Shown: positions 1-5,657 of the stretch, one piece after another
Layout of the letters: each line of letters starts with the position of its first letter
How positions within the stretch are numbered: position 1 is the first letter of the stretch
Assembly (NCBI GenBank): GCA_903820955.1
Contig: CAIJJH010000173.1
Location: forward strand, 1 to 6,315
Length of the DNA: 6,315 bases
Reading direction: 5' to 3'
Origin: an uncultured Micrococcales bacterium
GTDB lineage: Bacteria; Actinomycetota; Actinomycetes; Actinomycetales; Microbacteriaceae
Position numbers and translations under genes: made by a program
The notes under the pieces: generated by a model
The model's input: the letters and a program-made list of their open reading frames with translations, nothing else
What the model was told of the DNA's origin: nothing
Database searches by the model: none

Positions 1-309
1 AAGAACGGTTATCGGGGTGTAGCTACCCGCAATCAGCAAGAAGATGTTGGCGTGGTCGATTCGCTTGAGCGCAACCTTTACCTTCGGTCTCCAGTTGAAG
101 CGGTGGTAGAGCGCAGAGTTTCCAAACAGCAAAAAGGAGGAGGCGAAGAAGACTGCCGAGGCTACTTTTGCCGGGACGCCGTGGGCGAGAACAATCAGGA
201 CGATTCCGCCGGCAATCACCAGTGGTAAGACGCCGGTGTGAATCCACCCGCGCCAACTCGGCTTCTTCTCTTCGGGCTCTCTATAGCCAGAGGTGATCGG
301 CAGGCTCAT
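1..309 (-). CDS. trhA: Hemolysin III / TrhA family membrane protein (PAQR-like), N-terminal 103 residues, cut by window edge
   Basis: The minus strand reads open from an ATG at 309 to the window edge, giving 103 residues with no stop; the C-terminal half lies outside. After a charged, proline-containing cytoplasmic start come hydrophobic segments at about residues 26-43, 48-63 and 88-103. Family hallmarks are RGWIH (20-24), SALYHR (65-70, holding the SxxxH of the CREST/PAQR membrane hydrolase superfamily) and RIDHANIFLLIAGSYTP (83-99, with Asp85). Ser65, His69 and Asp85 would form part of the family's metal site; the HxxxH partner should lie in the missing last helix. Family members are seven-helix inner-membrane proteins, and bacterial ones have been linked to membrane lipid homeostasis. 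'Hemolysin' is a historical label that does not imply toxicity. The start is supported by a TANNNT box six bases upstream and by the absence of a Shine-Dalgarno, suggesting a leaderless mRNA. It is divergent from the cis-prenyltransferase, as Rv1085c/Rv1086 are in M. tuberculosis. Confidence 0.9.
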   Translation of the reverse strand, partial: MSLPITSGYREPEEKKPSWRGWIHTGVLPLVIAGGIVLIVLAHGVPAKVASAVFFASSFLLFGNSALYHRFNWRPKVKVALKRIDHANIFLLIAGSYTPITVL

Positions 310-326
310 AGTAGTAGCCTATCCCT
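310..326. promoter_or_regulatory. Symmetric divergent promoter with shared -10 box and two probable leaderless starts
   Basis: Only 17 bp separate the two divergent start codons. The centre is TAGCCTA (315-321). Read rightward, TAGCCT (315-320) is followed by six bases and then GTG at 327. Read leftward, TAGGCT (321-316) is followed by six bases and then ATG at 309. Both fit the actinobacterial TANNNT -10, with the start codon where +1 should fall, so both mRNAs are predicted to be leaderless. The box centre (318) is exactly 9 bp from each start. No Shine-Dalgarno precedes either gene and no good -35 is seen on either strand. The geometry is seen directly; promoter function is inference. Confidence 0.6.
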
Positions 327-1088
327 GTGCGAAACCTTCTATATCGGCTGTATGAGCGATCACTTGAAAACTCGCTCACTCTCGAGGACCTCCCGCGCCA
401 CATCGGCGTGATTCTCGACGGCAATCGTCGCTGGGCGGAGCGCAAGCCAGGCACGACCACCGCTCACGGCCACGCAGCCGGAGCCGCCAAGGTAATCGAG
501 TTTCTCGGCTGGTGCCAAGACATCGGCGTTAATGTTGCGACCCTCTACCTGCTCTCCACCGACAACCTGACCAAGCGCGGCTCCACCGAACTGGGCGAAC
601 TCATGGATGTCATCGGCACCCTCGCGGGTGATCTGGCGGCGTCCGAGTCTTTCAAACTGCAACTCGTCGGCGACCGAGAAAGCCTGCCAAAAGATTTTCT
701 GAAGAAACTCGAGGACGCCGAGAAGGCGAGCAAGAAGGCGACCGGACTTCATGTGAACCTAGCGGTCGGCTACGGAGGCCGCAAAGAGATCGCCGACGCC
801 ATGCGTTTGATCCTGAAGAAACACGCCAAGGCCGGCACGAGCGTTGAGGCGCTCGCCGACCTGCTAACCCCGGAACTAATCACCGAACACCTCTATACGG
901 TCGGCCAGCCAGACCCAGATTTGGTCATTCGAACCTCGGGTGAACAGCGCCTCTCCGGCTTCTTGCTTTGGCAGAGCGCCAACTCGGAGTTCTACTTCGA
1001 AGAAGCCCTCTGGCCCGACTTTCGCCGAGTGGACTTCCTCCGAGCAATCCGCGCCTTCGAGCGCCGACACCGCCGTTTCGGCGCTTAG
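327..1088 (+). CDS. uppS: Isoprenyl transferase (cis-prenyltransferase), likely short-chain (Z)-farnesyl diphosphate synthase type
   Basis: This 253-residue cytosolic enzyme of the UppS/cis-prenyltransferase family adds isopentenyl diphosphate in cis to an allylic diphosphate, supplying precursors for lipid carriers of cell-wall synthesis. Visible motifs are HIGVILDGNRRWA (25-37) with catalytic Asp31, YLLSTDN (74-80), VGYGGRKEI (147-155), and PDPDLVIRTSGEQRLSGF (195-212) with Arg202 and Arg208 for diphosphate binding, followed by WQSANSE. The N-terminal LLYRLYE, DLPRHI and the C-terminal VDFLRA closely resemble M. tuberculosis Rv1086 (ω,E,Z-FPP synthase) as I recall it. Leu75 sits where E. 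coli UppS has Ala69 and Rv1086 has Leu84, a bulky residue associated with short products. The C15 product is therefore inferred; a long-chain undecaprenyl/decaprenyl product is the alternative. GTG 327 is chosen because it matches the Rv1086 N-terminus and lies six bases from a -10 box. The nearby ATG at 352 is out of frame. Confidence 0.95.
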   Translation: MRNLLYRLYERSLENSLTLEDLPRHIGVILDGNRRWAERKPGTTTAHGHAAGAAKVIEFLGWCQDIGVNVATLYLLSTDNLTKRGSTELGELMDVIGTLAGDLAASESFKLQLVGDRESLPKDFLKKLEDAEKASKKATGLHVNLAVGYGGRKEIADAMRLILKKHAKAGTSVEALADLLTPELITEHLYTVGQPDPDLVIRTSGEQRLSGFLLWQSANSEFYFEEALWPDFRRVDFLRAIRAFERRHRRFGA

Positions 1089-1125
1089 GTGAAGCGCAGG
1101 TTACGAAACACGCATTCGGGCGTGT
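1081..1125 (+). terminator. Two tandem hairpins after the prenyltransferase gene, weak terminator candidate
   Basis: Hairpin 1 pairs GCGCTT (1081-1086) with AAGCGC (1092-1097) around a 5-base loop and includes the uppS stop codon. Hairpin 2 pairs ACACGC (1108-1113) with GCGTGT (1120-1125) around a 6-base loop. Both stems are perfect over 6 bp. No run of T follows, so neither is a classical intrinsic terminator. They could slow or partly terminate transcription, or protect the 3' end. The phoH2 promoter candidate lies just downstream. Confidence 0.3.
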
Positions 1126-1154
1126 CGCTCTAATTCCGTCTCGCTGTTTAGGCA

Positions 1155-1184
1155 TATAGTCGCTACAAGCCTTCAATAAAGGAG
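1155..1184 (+). promoter_or_regulatory. phoH2 promoter -10 candidate and ribosome binding site
   Basis: TATAGT (1155-1160) fits a strong -10 and would start transcription near 1166-1168. I see no convincing -35 at the right distance. AAAGGAG (1178-1184) is a strong Shine-Dalgarno five bases before the GTG at 1190 and decides that start. The ATG at 1186 is only one base from the Shine-Dalgarno and opens a three-codon frame, so it is not the start. Confidence 0.5.
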
Positions 1185-1189
1185 CATGT

Positions 1190-2521
1190 GTGACTAAAGC
1201 CACCACCGCCCAAAAGTCCGCTTCAAGCGCGAAGGCAGGTGAAAAGCTTCGGACATACATCCTCGACACTTCGGTTCTTCTGAGCGACCCAAAGGCACTG
1301 TTCCGGTTCAAAGAACAATCCGTGGTCATACCGATCATCGTCATCAACGAACTTGAGAAGAAGCGTCACGACCCCGAGATCGGTTATTTTGCGCGCCAGA
1401 CCCTGCGGTTTCTCGACGACCTAAGAAGCAAGCACGAACGCCTCGACTTTCCGATCGAAGTCGGCGAGGGCGGAACCCTCAGGGTCGAGCTCAACCACAT
1501 CGACCAGACGGTTCTCCCGGTCGGCTTCCAGCTCGGCGATAACGACTCGAGGATCCTCGCAGTCGCGTTTAACCTCGCCAACGAAGGCAACGACGTCACG
1601 GTCGTCTCGCAAGACCTACCGATGCGCGTCAAGGTTGCCGCCCTCGGCATGCGAGCCGAGGAGTATCGCAACAATATGGCGGTCGACTCCGGCTGGACAG
1701 GCGTTGCCGAACTCGGCATTTCTCCAGAAGAGATGTCGAAGTTCTACGACGAAGAGACCCTCAAGACCAAAGAGGTCAAAGACATGGCAGCCAACACCGG
1801 GCTAATTGTCTCCTCGGCACGTGGCCAAGCCCTCGGGCGGGTTACCCCAGAAAAAACAGTCAAGCTGGTTCGCGGCGACCGCGACGTCTTCGGTGTTCAC
1901 GGCCGCAGTGCCGAACAGCGCCTCGCCATCGACCTCCTGCTAGACCCTGAGGTAGGCATCGTTAGCCTCGGTGGACGTGCCGGAACCGGCAAGTCGGCTC
2001 TAGCGCTTTGCGCCGCCCTAGAGGCAGTTCTCGAGCGCAGAGCCCACAAGAAGATCATGGTGTTCCGCCCGATCTACGCGGTTGGCGGCCAAGACATCGG
2101 CTTCTTGCCCGGCACCGAAAACGAAAAGATGAACCCCTGGGGCCAGGCGATCTTCGACACCCTCGGAGCACTCGTCTCTAAAGAAGTCATCGACCACGTT
2201 GTCGAACGCGGAATCCTCGAGGTTCTGCCGCTGACCCACATTCGCGGACGCTCACTCCACGATGCATTCGTGATCGTCGACGAGGCGCAGTCACTAGAAC
2301 GCAACGTCCTGCTCACGGTGCTCAGCCGCATCGGCCAAAACTCCAAGGTTGTGCTCACCCACGACGTCGCCCAGCGCGACAACCTGAGAGTCGGACGCCA
2401 CGACGGCATCGCCGCAGTTATTGAAGCGCTGAAAGGACAAAGCCTCTTTGGTCACATCACGCTAACCAGGTCTGAGCGCTCGGCAATTGCTGCGCTGGTT
2501 ACGGACCTGCTAGATAATTAG
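1190..2521 (+). CDS. phoH2: PhoH2-type protein: PIN ribonuclease domain fused to PhoH ATPase
   Basis: This 443-residue cytosolic protein has two domains. The N-terminal PIN nuclease domain (about 22-160) shows the acidic metal-binding set Asp26 (ILDTSVLL), Glu54 (INELEKK), Asp117/Asp119 (LGDNDSRIL) and Asp142 ([11 protein letters not shown]). The C-terminal PhoH P-loop ATPase (about 235-440) has Walker A GRAGTGKS (262-269), the [17 protein letters not shown] segment (292-308) and Walker B FVIVDEAQ (360-367) with Asp364-Glu365, followed by [10 protein letters not shown]. Known PhoH2 proteins couple sequence-specific RNA cleavage to ATP-dependent RNA unwinding, and all residues expected for both activities are present. 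Length is close to mycobacterial PhoH2. About 20 Ala/Lys/Thr/Ser-rich residues precede the PIN domain and are probably disordered. The start is the GTG five bases after AAAGGAG. Mycobacterial phoH2 is preceded by a small antitoxin-like phoAT frame; the 101 bp here hold no such gene. DUF2752 follows after 3 bp and is probably co-transcribed. Confidence 0.95.
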   Translation: MTKATTAQKSASSAKAGEKLRTYILDTSVLLSDPKALFRFKEQSVVIPIIVINELEKKRHDPEIGYFARQTLRFLDDLRSKHERLDFPIEVGEGGTLRVELNHIDQTVLPVGFQLGDNDSRILAVAFNLANEGNDVTVVSQDLPMRVKVAALGMRAEEYRNNMAVDSGWTGVAELGISPEEMSKFYDEETLKTKEVKDMAANTGLIVSSARGQALGRVTPEKTVKLVRGDRDVFGVHGRSAEQRLAIDLLLDPEVGIVSLGGRAGTGKSALALCAALEAVLERRAHKKIMVFRPIYAVGGQDIGFLPGTENEKMNPWGQAIFDTLGALVSKEVIDHVVERGILEVLPLTHIRGRSLHDAFVIVDEAQSLERNVLLTVLSRIGQNSKVVLTHDVAQRDNLRVGRHDGIAAVIEALKGQSLFGHITLTRSERSAIAALVTDLLDN

Positions 2522-2524
2522 TGC

Positions 2525-2899
2525 ATGACCACCCTTGGCCGCTCAACCAAGGTCGCAGGAGTTCTAGCGCTCGCCGGCCTAGCCGTTGCCTACGTCGAGC
2601 TCGTTCCAAATCAACTCTGGCTCAAGTGCCCGATCCACTCGACGACAGGTATCTATTGCCCGGGTTGCGGCGGTCAACGCTGGTTAGCGTCGCTGTTGCA
2701 CGGCGACTTCGTTGCCGCCTGGAACTACAACCAGTTACTCAGCCTCAGCCCACTGCTAGCAATCGCCTATTACCTAATCGCCAAGGCGAAGCCCGGCAAG
2801 CGCACTCACATAATCCTGATCTCGATTTTGTCTGCGCTGATTGTCGCTTTTGTGGTTTGGCGCAATTTGCCCACACAAGCCGCCTTCTTAAATCAGTAG
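2525..2899 (+). CDS. DUF2752 domain small membrane protein
   Basis: This 124-residue protein has predicted membrane segments at about 8-25, 71-86 and 95-112. Between the first two lies the DUF2752 signature: Cys35-Pro (LKCPIHSTTG), then YCPGCGGQRW with Cys45 and Cys48, then LLHGDFVAAWNYN (57-69). The three cysteines and the CPGCG turn suggest metal binding or a redox role, but the family's function is unknown to me. The start is ATG 2525, three bases after the phoH2 stop. No clear Shine-Dalgarno is visible, so translation probably depends on coupling to phoH2 termination. A longer frame opening at GTG 2521 (to 3018) overlaps this gene and has no family signature, so it is rejected. The tight spacing supports one transcript with phoH2, without showing a shared function. 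Confidence 0.88.
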   Translation: MTTLGRSTKVAGVLALAGLAVAYVELVPNQLWLKCPIHSTTGIYCPGCGGQRWLASLLHGDFVAAWNYNQLLSLSPLLAIAYYLIAKAKPGKRTHIILISILSALIVAFVVWRNLPTQAAFLNQ

Positions 2900-2916
2900 C
2901 TGGGGATAACTTATCT

Positions 2917-2941
2917 AGGCTTTGCACTTCGTGCTTAACCT
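2917..2941 (+). terminator. Small interrupted hairpin between DUF2752 and the prepilin peptidase gene
   Basis: GCAC (2924-2927) pairs with GTGC (2931-2934) around a three-base loop. AGG (2917-2919) can pair with CCT (2939-2941) below an internal loop. The T-rich tail is only three bases, so termination would be weak. The right arm overlaps the -10 box proposed for the next gene. Function is uncertain. Confidence 0.2.
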
Positions 2942-2947
2942 TTCCGA
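2936..2947 (+). promoter_or_regulatory. Probable leaderless -10 box for the A24 peptidase gene
   Basis: TAACCT (2936-2941) fits TANNNT and is followed by exactly six bases before ATG 2948, the same geometry as the divergent promoter at 310-326. No Shine-Dalgarno lies upstream of this ATG, which fits a leaderless transcript starting at the A of ATG. No -35 is evident. Confidence 0.4.
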
Positions 2948-3394
2948 ATGTTTCAACTGATCGGATCGGGGTTTCTTGCTGTAGCCAGCATCCCCTTGGT
3001 GATTTTCGACATTCGTGAGCGTCGACTTCCAAACAAGCTGACCCTCCCCGCTATCGCGATTACCCTCATAGGTTTGCTGGTGGCAGCCGATTGGAATCGA
3101 ATGGCCGTTGCCCTGGTTTGCGGGGTAAGTCTTTTCGGCGTCGGCACTTTTTTGAGCTTCAGAGGCTGGCTTGGCATGGGTGACGCCAAGCTTTTGGTCT
3201 CGATTGGTTTGACTCTCGGCTGGTATGGAGTTGATCTTCTCGCGATGGGTCTTGCACTCGCCTTCGGTCTCGCAGGCTTGGTCGTGCTGATCCGCGTCGC
3301 AATGAGCCGGATCACTAGGTCCTCGACAATCGCTTTAGGCCCCTACCTATTGGCTGGTTTTTGGCTCGCGTTATTCATTCGCTTGTCGCGATAG
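2948..3394 (+). CDS. Prepilin peptidase-like membrane aspartyl protease (A24 family, minimal form)
   Basis: This 148-residue protein is hydrophobic through most of its length, with about five to six membrane segments (roughly 5-20, 33-47, 52-70, 83-93, 97-117, 129-145). Both A24 catalytic aspartates are present: Asp21 in FDIRERRLPN (D followed by the PN turn) and Asp79 in GMGDAKLL (the GxGD motif). ALGPYLLAG (129-137) matches the conserved late GPYL segment. Family members cut type IV prepilin or Tad/Flp-like leader peptides at the cytoplasmic membrane face. The size matches the peptidase core alone (TadV/CpaA-like), without the N-terminal methyltransferase domain and zinc-binding cysteines of full PilD. 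No pilin, assembly ATPase or secretin gene lies in the window, so the substrate must be encoded elsewhere or is not a pilin. The start is ATG 2948, six bases after a TANNNT box and without a Shine-Dalgarno. Confidence 0.85.
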   Translation: MFQLIGSGFLAVASIPLVIFDIRERRLPNKLTLPAIAITLIGLLVAADWNRMAVALVCGVSLFGVGTFLSFRGWLGMGDAKLLVSIGLTLGWYGVDLLAMGLALAFGLAGLVVLIRVAMSRITRSSTIALGPYLLAGFWLALFIRLSR

Positions 3395-3400
3395 AACTCA

Positions 3401-3447
3401 CAGGATACTTACAGCGGGCAAGAGGTTTTTGCTCGGATTCCTGTTTT
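3401..3447 (+). terminator. Composite hairpin ending in TTTT before the ABC cassette
   Basis: An inner stem pairs CGGGCAA (3415-3421) with TTGCTCG (3429-3435), with one G-U pair and a 7-base loop. An outer stem pairs CAGGA (3401-3405) with TCCTG (3439-3443), and TTTT (3444-3447) follows directly. The bulges between stems make it imperfect, but the order is that of an intrinsic terminator after the A24 peptidase gene. The T run touches the -10 proposed for the next gene. Confidence 0.35.
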
Positions 3448-3485
3448 AGAGTAAAGCCAACCTTAACAATTCATCATCAGAGAGG
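3447..3485 (+). promoter_or_regulatory. -10 candidate and ribosome binding site for the ABC permease
   Basis: TAGAGT (3447-3452) fits TANNNT and would place the mRNA start near 3458-3460. No good -35 is seen. GAGAGG (3480-3485), five bases before ATG 3491, is a good Shine-Dalgarno and fixes the permease start. The leader would be about 30 bases, unlike the leaderless candidates elsewhere in the window. Confidence 0.4.
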
Positions 3486-3490
3486 CTCCA

Positions 3491-4969
3491 ATGTTTTTTA
3501 GATATCTCGGGCGGGAGCTGACCAAGAGGAAGCGCCAAAGCGCCCTCGTCGCCTCTGGCCTTGCCATCGCAATTGCGCTCGTAGTTGTCGTAAGTTCGGT
3601 TTCTGGGGGAATCAAGTCGGCCCAGACCCAAGCTCTTAGCGGTCTTTACGGTATCGGAACAGATATCAGCGTTTCGAAGACGTCCGTTCCTGGGCAGGGT
3701 TCTCAACGCTTCGCAATTGGCGGTAACGACGGTAGAACATCAGGCGTGACTAGGACTTTCAGTCGTTCGCAATTGCGATCAGATCCTTTTACAGGGACAC
3801 TCACGCAGGCACAGGTTGACAGTGTTTCGAAGATCGCTGGGGTGAAGTCCACCGTTGCAACCCTCAAACTTAACAGTGTTACCTTCAACGGAACCCTGCC
3901 AACCTTCGGTCAAGGTGTTCCAGGCCAGCCTGGTGGGCAAATCGGCGGTGGCTCAAATCACTTCAGGCCAACCGGTGGGACCGATGGCGCAGGTGGGTCT
4001 TCGTTCAGCGTGACCAGTTTCACAGTTGAAGGCGTCAGTGTTGCAAGCGCCAAGATCGGCCCAATGGCCGCTATCGCTGTCAAGAGCGGTCGCGTTTTTA
4101 CCGCCTCCGACAAGGGAACATACGTTGCGGAGGTCGATTCGGGCTACGCAACAACCAACTCAATCACTGCAGGCAAGACTCTGACCATTGGCGGTAAAAC
4201 CTTCAAGGTGGTTGGAATCATTGCATCCACTTCAACCGCCGCTAGCACTCCATCGAACGTTTACGTTCCGATAGATGTTGCTCAAAACCTTAGTTCCAAC
4301 ACCGGTGTTTACTCGAACGTTTACGTGGCGGCAAACAGTTCGGCAAATCTGCAGACAATCAAGGTTGCAATTCAAAAGGCGGTTCCGACGGCGACCGTGA
4401 AGACTTCGGCAGAGCTTGCATCGACTGTGGGTGGTTCGCTAGCAACCGCATCGTCACTGGTGAACGACATGGGTGGCTGGTTGAGCGCGATCGTCCTGCT
4501 GGCTGCTTTTGGCACCTCTATTCTTTTCACGACATCTGGCGTGAACCGTCGAATTCGTGAATTCGGAACCCTAAAGGCGATCGGCTGGCGTTCGCGTCGC
4601 GTCGTTGGCCAAGTTGTCGGTGAATCCTTGGTCAATGGTCTAATCGGTGGCGTTGTAGGTGTTGCTCTCGGCTTCGGAGGGGTCTGGGCAGTGAACAACT
4701 GGGCTCCAACCCTGTCGGCAACTGTGGCTCAGGTTTCCAATGGCTTCGGTGGAAGGCCCGGAGGTTTCGGTGGCCATCCAGGTGGCTTCGGCCACGCTGC
4801 CAGCACAGCGAAAACCGGTGTGAGCCTAGCTCTGCACTCTTCGGTTGACCCCGGCATAATCCTGCTCGCGATCGCCTTTGCAGTTCTCGGCGGTCTACTC
4901 GCCGGTGCTTTCGGTGGATTGCGTGCAGCAAGACTCAGCCCATCAGTTGCCCTCAGAAGCGTCGAATAA
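3491..4969 (+). CDS. ABC transporter permease, MacB/FtsX type, with glycine-rich insertions
   Basis: This 492-residue protein has the four-helix MacB/FtsX layout. After a basic cytoplasmic start (RELTKRKRQS), helix 1 spans about 18-36. A large extracytoplasmic MacB-like periplasmic-core domain (about 40-325) follows, then helices at about 329-348, 376-403 and 455-478. The cytoplasmic NRRIREFGTLKAIGWRSRRVV stretch (352-372) is the family's coupling region contacting the ATPase. The AARLSPSVALRSVE ending (479-492) is the typical C-terminus. Such proteins often move substrates mechanically across or out of the membrane, or transmit force, rather than forming a simple channel; the substrate here is unknown. 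Two glycine-rich, probably disordered stretches are unusual: 139-170 in the ectodomain and 417-435 between the last two helices, the latter a short tandem repeat. No adaptor (MacA-like) gene is adjacent. The ATPase follows after 10 bp. Confidence 0.92.
   Translation: MFFRYLGRELTKRKRQSALVASGLAIAIALVVVVSSVSGGIKSAQTQALSGLYGIGTDISVSKTSVPGQGSQRFAIGGNDGRTSGVTRTFSRSQLRSDPFTGTLTQAQVDSVSKIAGVKSTVATLKLNSVTFNGTLPTFGQGVPGQPGGQIGGGSNHFRPTGGTDGAGGSSFSVTSFTVEGVSVASAKIGPMAAIAVKSGRVFTASDKGTYVAEVDSGYATTNSITAGKTLTIGGKTFKVVGIIASTSTAASTPSNVYVPIDVAQNLSSNTGVYSNVYVAANSSANLQTIKVAIQKAVPTATVKTSAELASTVGGSLATASSLVNDMGGWLSAIVLLAAFGTSILFTTSGVNRRIREFGTLKAIGWRSRRVVGQVVGESLVNGLIGGVVGVALGFGGVWAVNNWAPTLSATVAQVSNGFGGRPGGFGGHPGGFGHAASTAKTGVSLALHSSVDPGIILLAIAFAVLGGLLAGAFGGLRAARLSPSVALRSVE
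4742..4795 (+). repeat. 21-bp tandem repeat coding GFGG[R/H]PG in the permease outer loop
   Basis: There are two full 21-bp units (4742-4762 coding GFGGRPG and 4763-4783 coding GFGGHPG) and a partial third (4784-4795 coding GFGH), giving residues 418-435. The units differ mostly at wobble positions. The loop lies between the last two predicted helices, on the extracytoplasmic side. Confidence 0.75.
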
Positions 4970-4979
4970 AGGAACCAGA

Positions 4980-5657
4980 ATGTACTTTCTAAGTGAAGTT
5001 ACCAAAACCTACAAGGGCAAGCGCGGAATCGTGAAGGCCGCCGATGGCATCAATCTTGAAATAAAGTCGGGTGAGATGATATCGATCCAAGGCCCGACCG
5101 GTGGAGGCAAGTCAACGTTGCTGCAGCTGCTTGGCGCTCTCGACAAACCGACTTCGGGTTCTGTGATGTTTGGCGATGAGCCTATGCAGGAGATGAGCGA
5201 CCGTGAGTTAGCCGACCTTCGTGCCCAAAAAATCGGCTTTGTGTTTCAGAGCTTCAATCTGATTCCTACACTGACCGCGCTTGAAAATGTCGAGATGGCT
5301 CTCGTGCCACTTGGTTTATCGAAGGACGAGCGAAACAAGAGGGCGCTTGCCGCCCTCGAGTCGGTAGCTCTAAGCGACCGAGCAACTCACCTCCCGAGCG
5401 AACTTTCGGGCGGGCAGCAGCAACGCGTGGCAATTGCTCGCGCTCTGGTCAAAGAACCTAGCGTTCTGTTGGCCGATGAACCAACCGGAAACCTCGACGA
5501 GGCAACTCGCGATGATATTGTCGGGCTGCTGGTCAAGTTGTGGAAAGACAAGGGGCTAACCCTCATCATCGTCACTCACGATAGCCACATTGCCAAGAAG
5601 GCTCAGCGTCACCTAACCATCAAAGACGGCAAAGTGACTGAGAAGAAGGCTGCTTAG
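4980..5657 (+). CDS. ABC transporter ATP-binding protein, LolD/MacB type
   Basis: This 225-residue cytoplasmic ATPase drives the permease encoded just upstream. All nucleotide-binding motifs are intact: Walker [10 protein letters not shown] (38-46), Q-loop Gln90 in [10 protein letters not shown], signature LSGGQQQR (142-149), Walker B VLLADE (162-167) with catalytic Glu167, the D-loop after GNLD (170-173), and switch His200 in [23 protein letters not shown] is characteristic of the LolD/MacB/FtsE branch. Length is normal for that branch. The start is ATG 4980: AAAGGA (4968-4973) overlaps the permease stop and lies six bases upstream, and the reading then begins as the family does ([13 protein letters not shown]). 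An in-frame ATG at 4878 would add 34 unrelated residues inside the permease and is rejected. The 10-bp gap and the Shine-Dalgarno overlapping the permease stop indicate coupled expression. The exported substrate cannot be deduced. Confidence 0.95.
   Translation: MYFLSEVTKTYKGKRGIVKAADGINLEIKSGEMISIQGPTGGGKSTLLQLLGALDKPTSGSVMFGDEPMQEMSDRELADLRAQKIGFVFQSFNLIPTLTALENVEMALVPLGLSKDERNKRALAALESVALSDRATHLPSELSGGQQQRVAIARALVKEPSVLLADEPTGNLDEATRDDIVGLLVKLWKDKGLTLIIVTHDSHIAKKAQRHLTIKDGKVTEKKAA

Noticed and set aside
23..256. 77-residue minus-strand frame in the first 260 bases
   Set aside because: It is a different frame of the same strand as the TrhA-family gene, which reads open across the whole region with clear family motifs.
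1186..1197. Three-codon frame (Met-Cys-Asp-stop) overlapping the phoH2 start, a possible leader peptide
   Set aside because: The ATG is one base from the Shine-Dalgarno, too close for initiation. The phoH2 GTG is at normal spacing, so this is probably chance.
925..1347. 140-residue minus-strand frame across the uppS-phoH2 junction
   Set aside because: It is antisense to two well-supported genes and very Arg-rich, as expected for a shadow frame in GC-rich coding DNA. It has no recognisable domain and no ribosome binding site that I could identify.
2521..3018. 165-residue plus-strand frame starting at GTG 2521
   Set aside because: It overlaps the DUF2752 gene in another frame, has Arg/Ser/Pro-rich composition without any family motif, and runs into the A24 peptidase gene. 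DUF2752 has a full signature and must be the real gene.
4253..4326. 14-bp exact direct repeat TCGAACGTTTACGT (4253-4266 and 4313-4326)
   Set aside because: Both copies encode SNVYV in two strands of the MacB-like ectodomain. Similar codons for the same short peptide explain it, and there is no sign of an attachment or recombination site.
4878..4979. 34-residue upstream extension of the ABC ATPase
   Set aside because: It lies inside the permease gene, has no Shine-Dalgarno, and does not match the family's N-terminus. ATG 4980 has AAAGGA six bases upstream.
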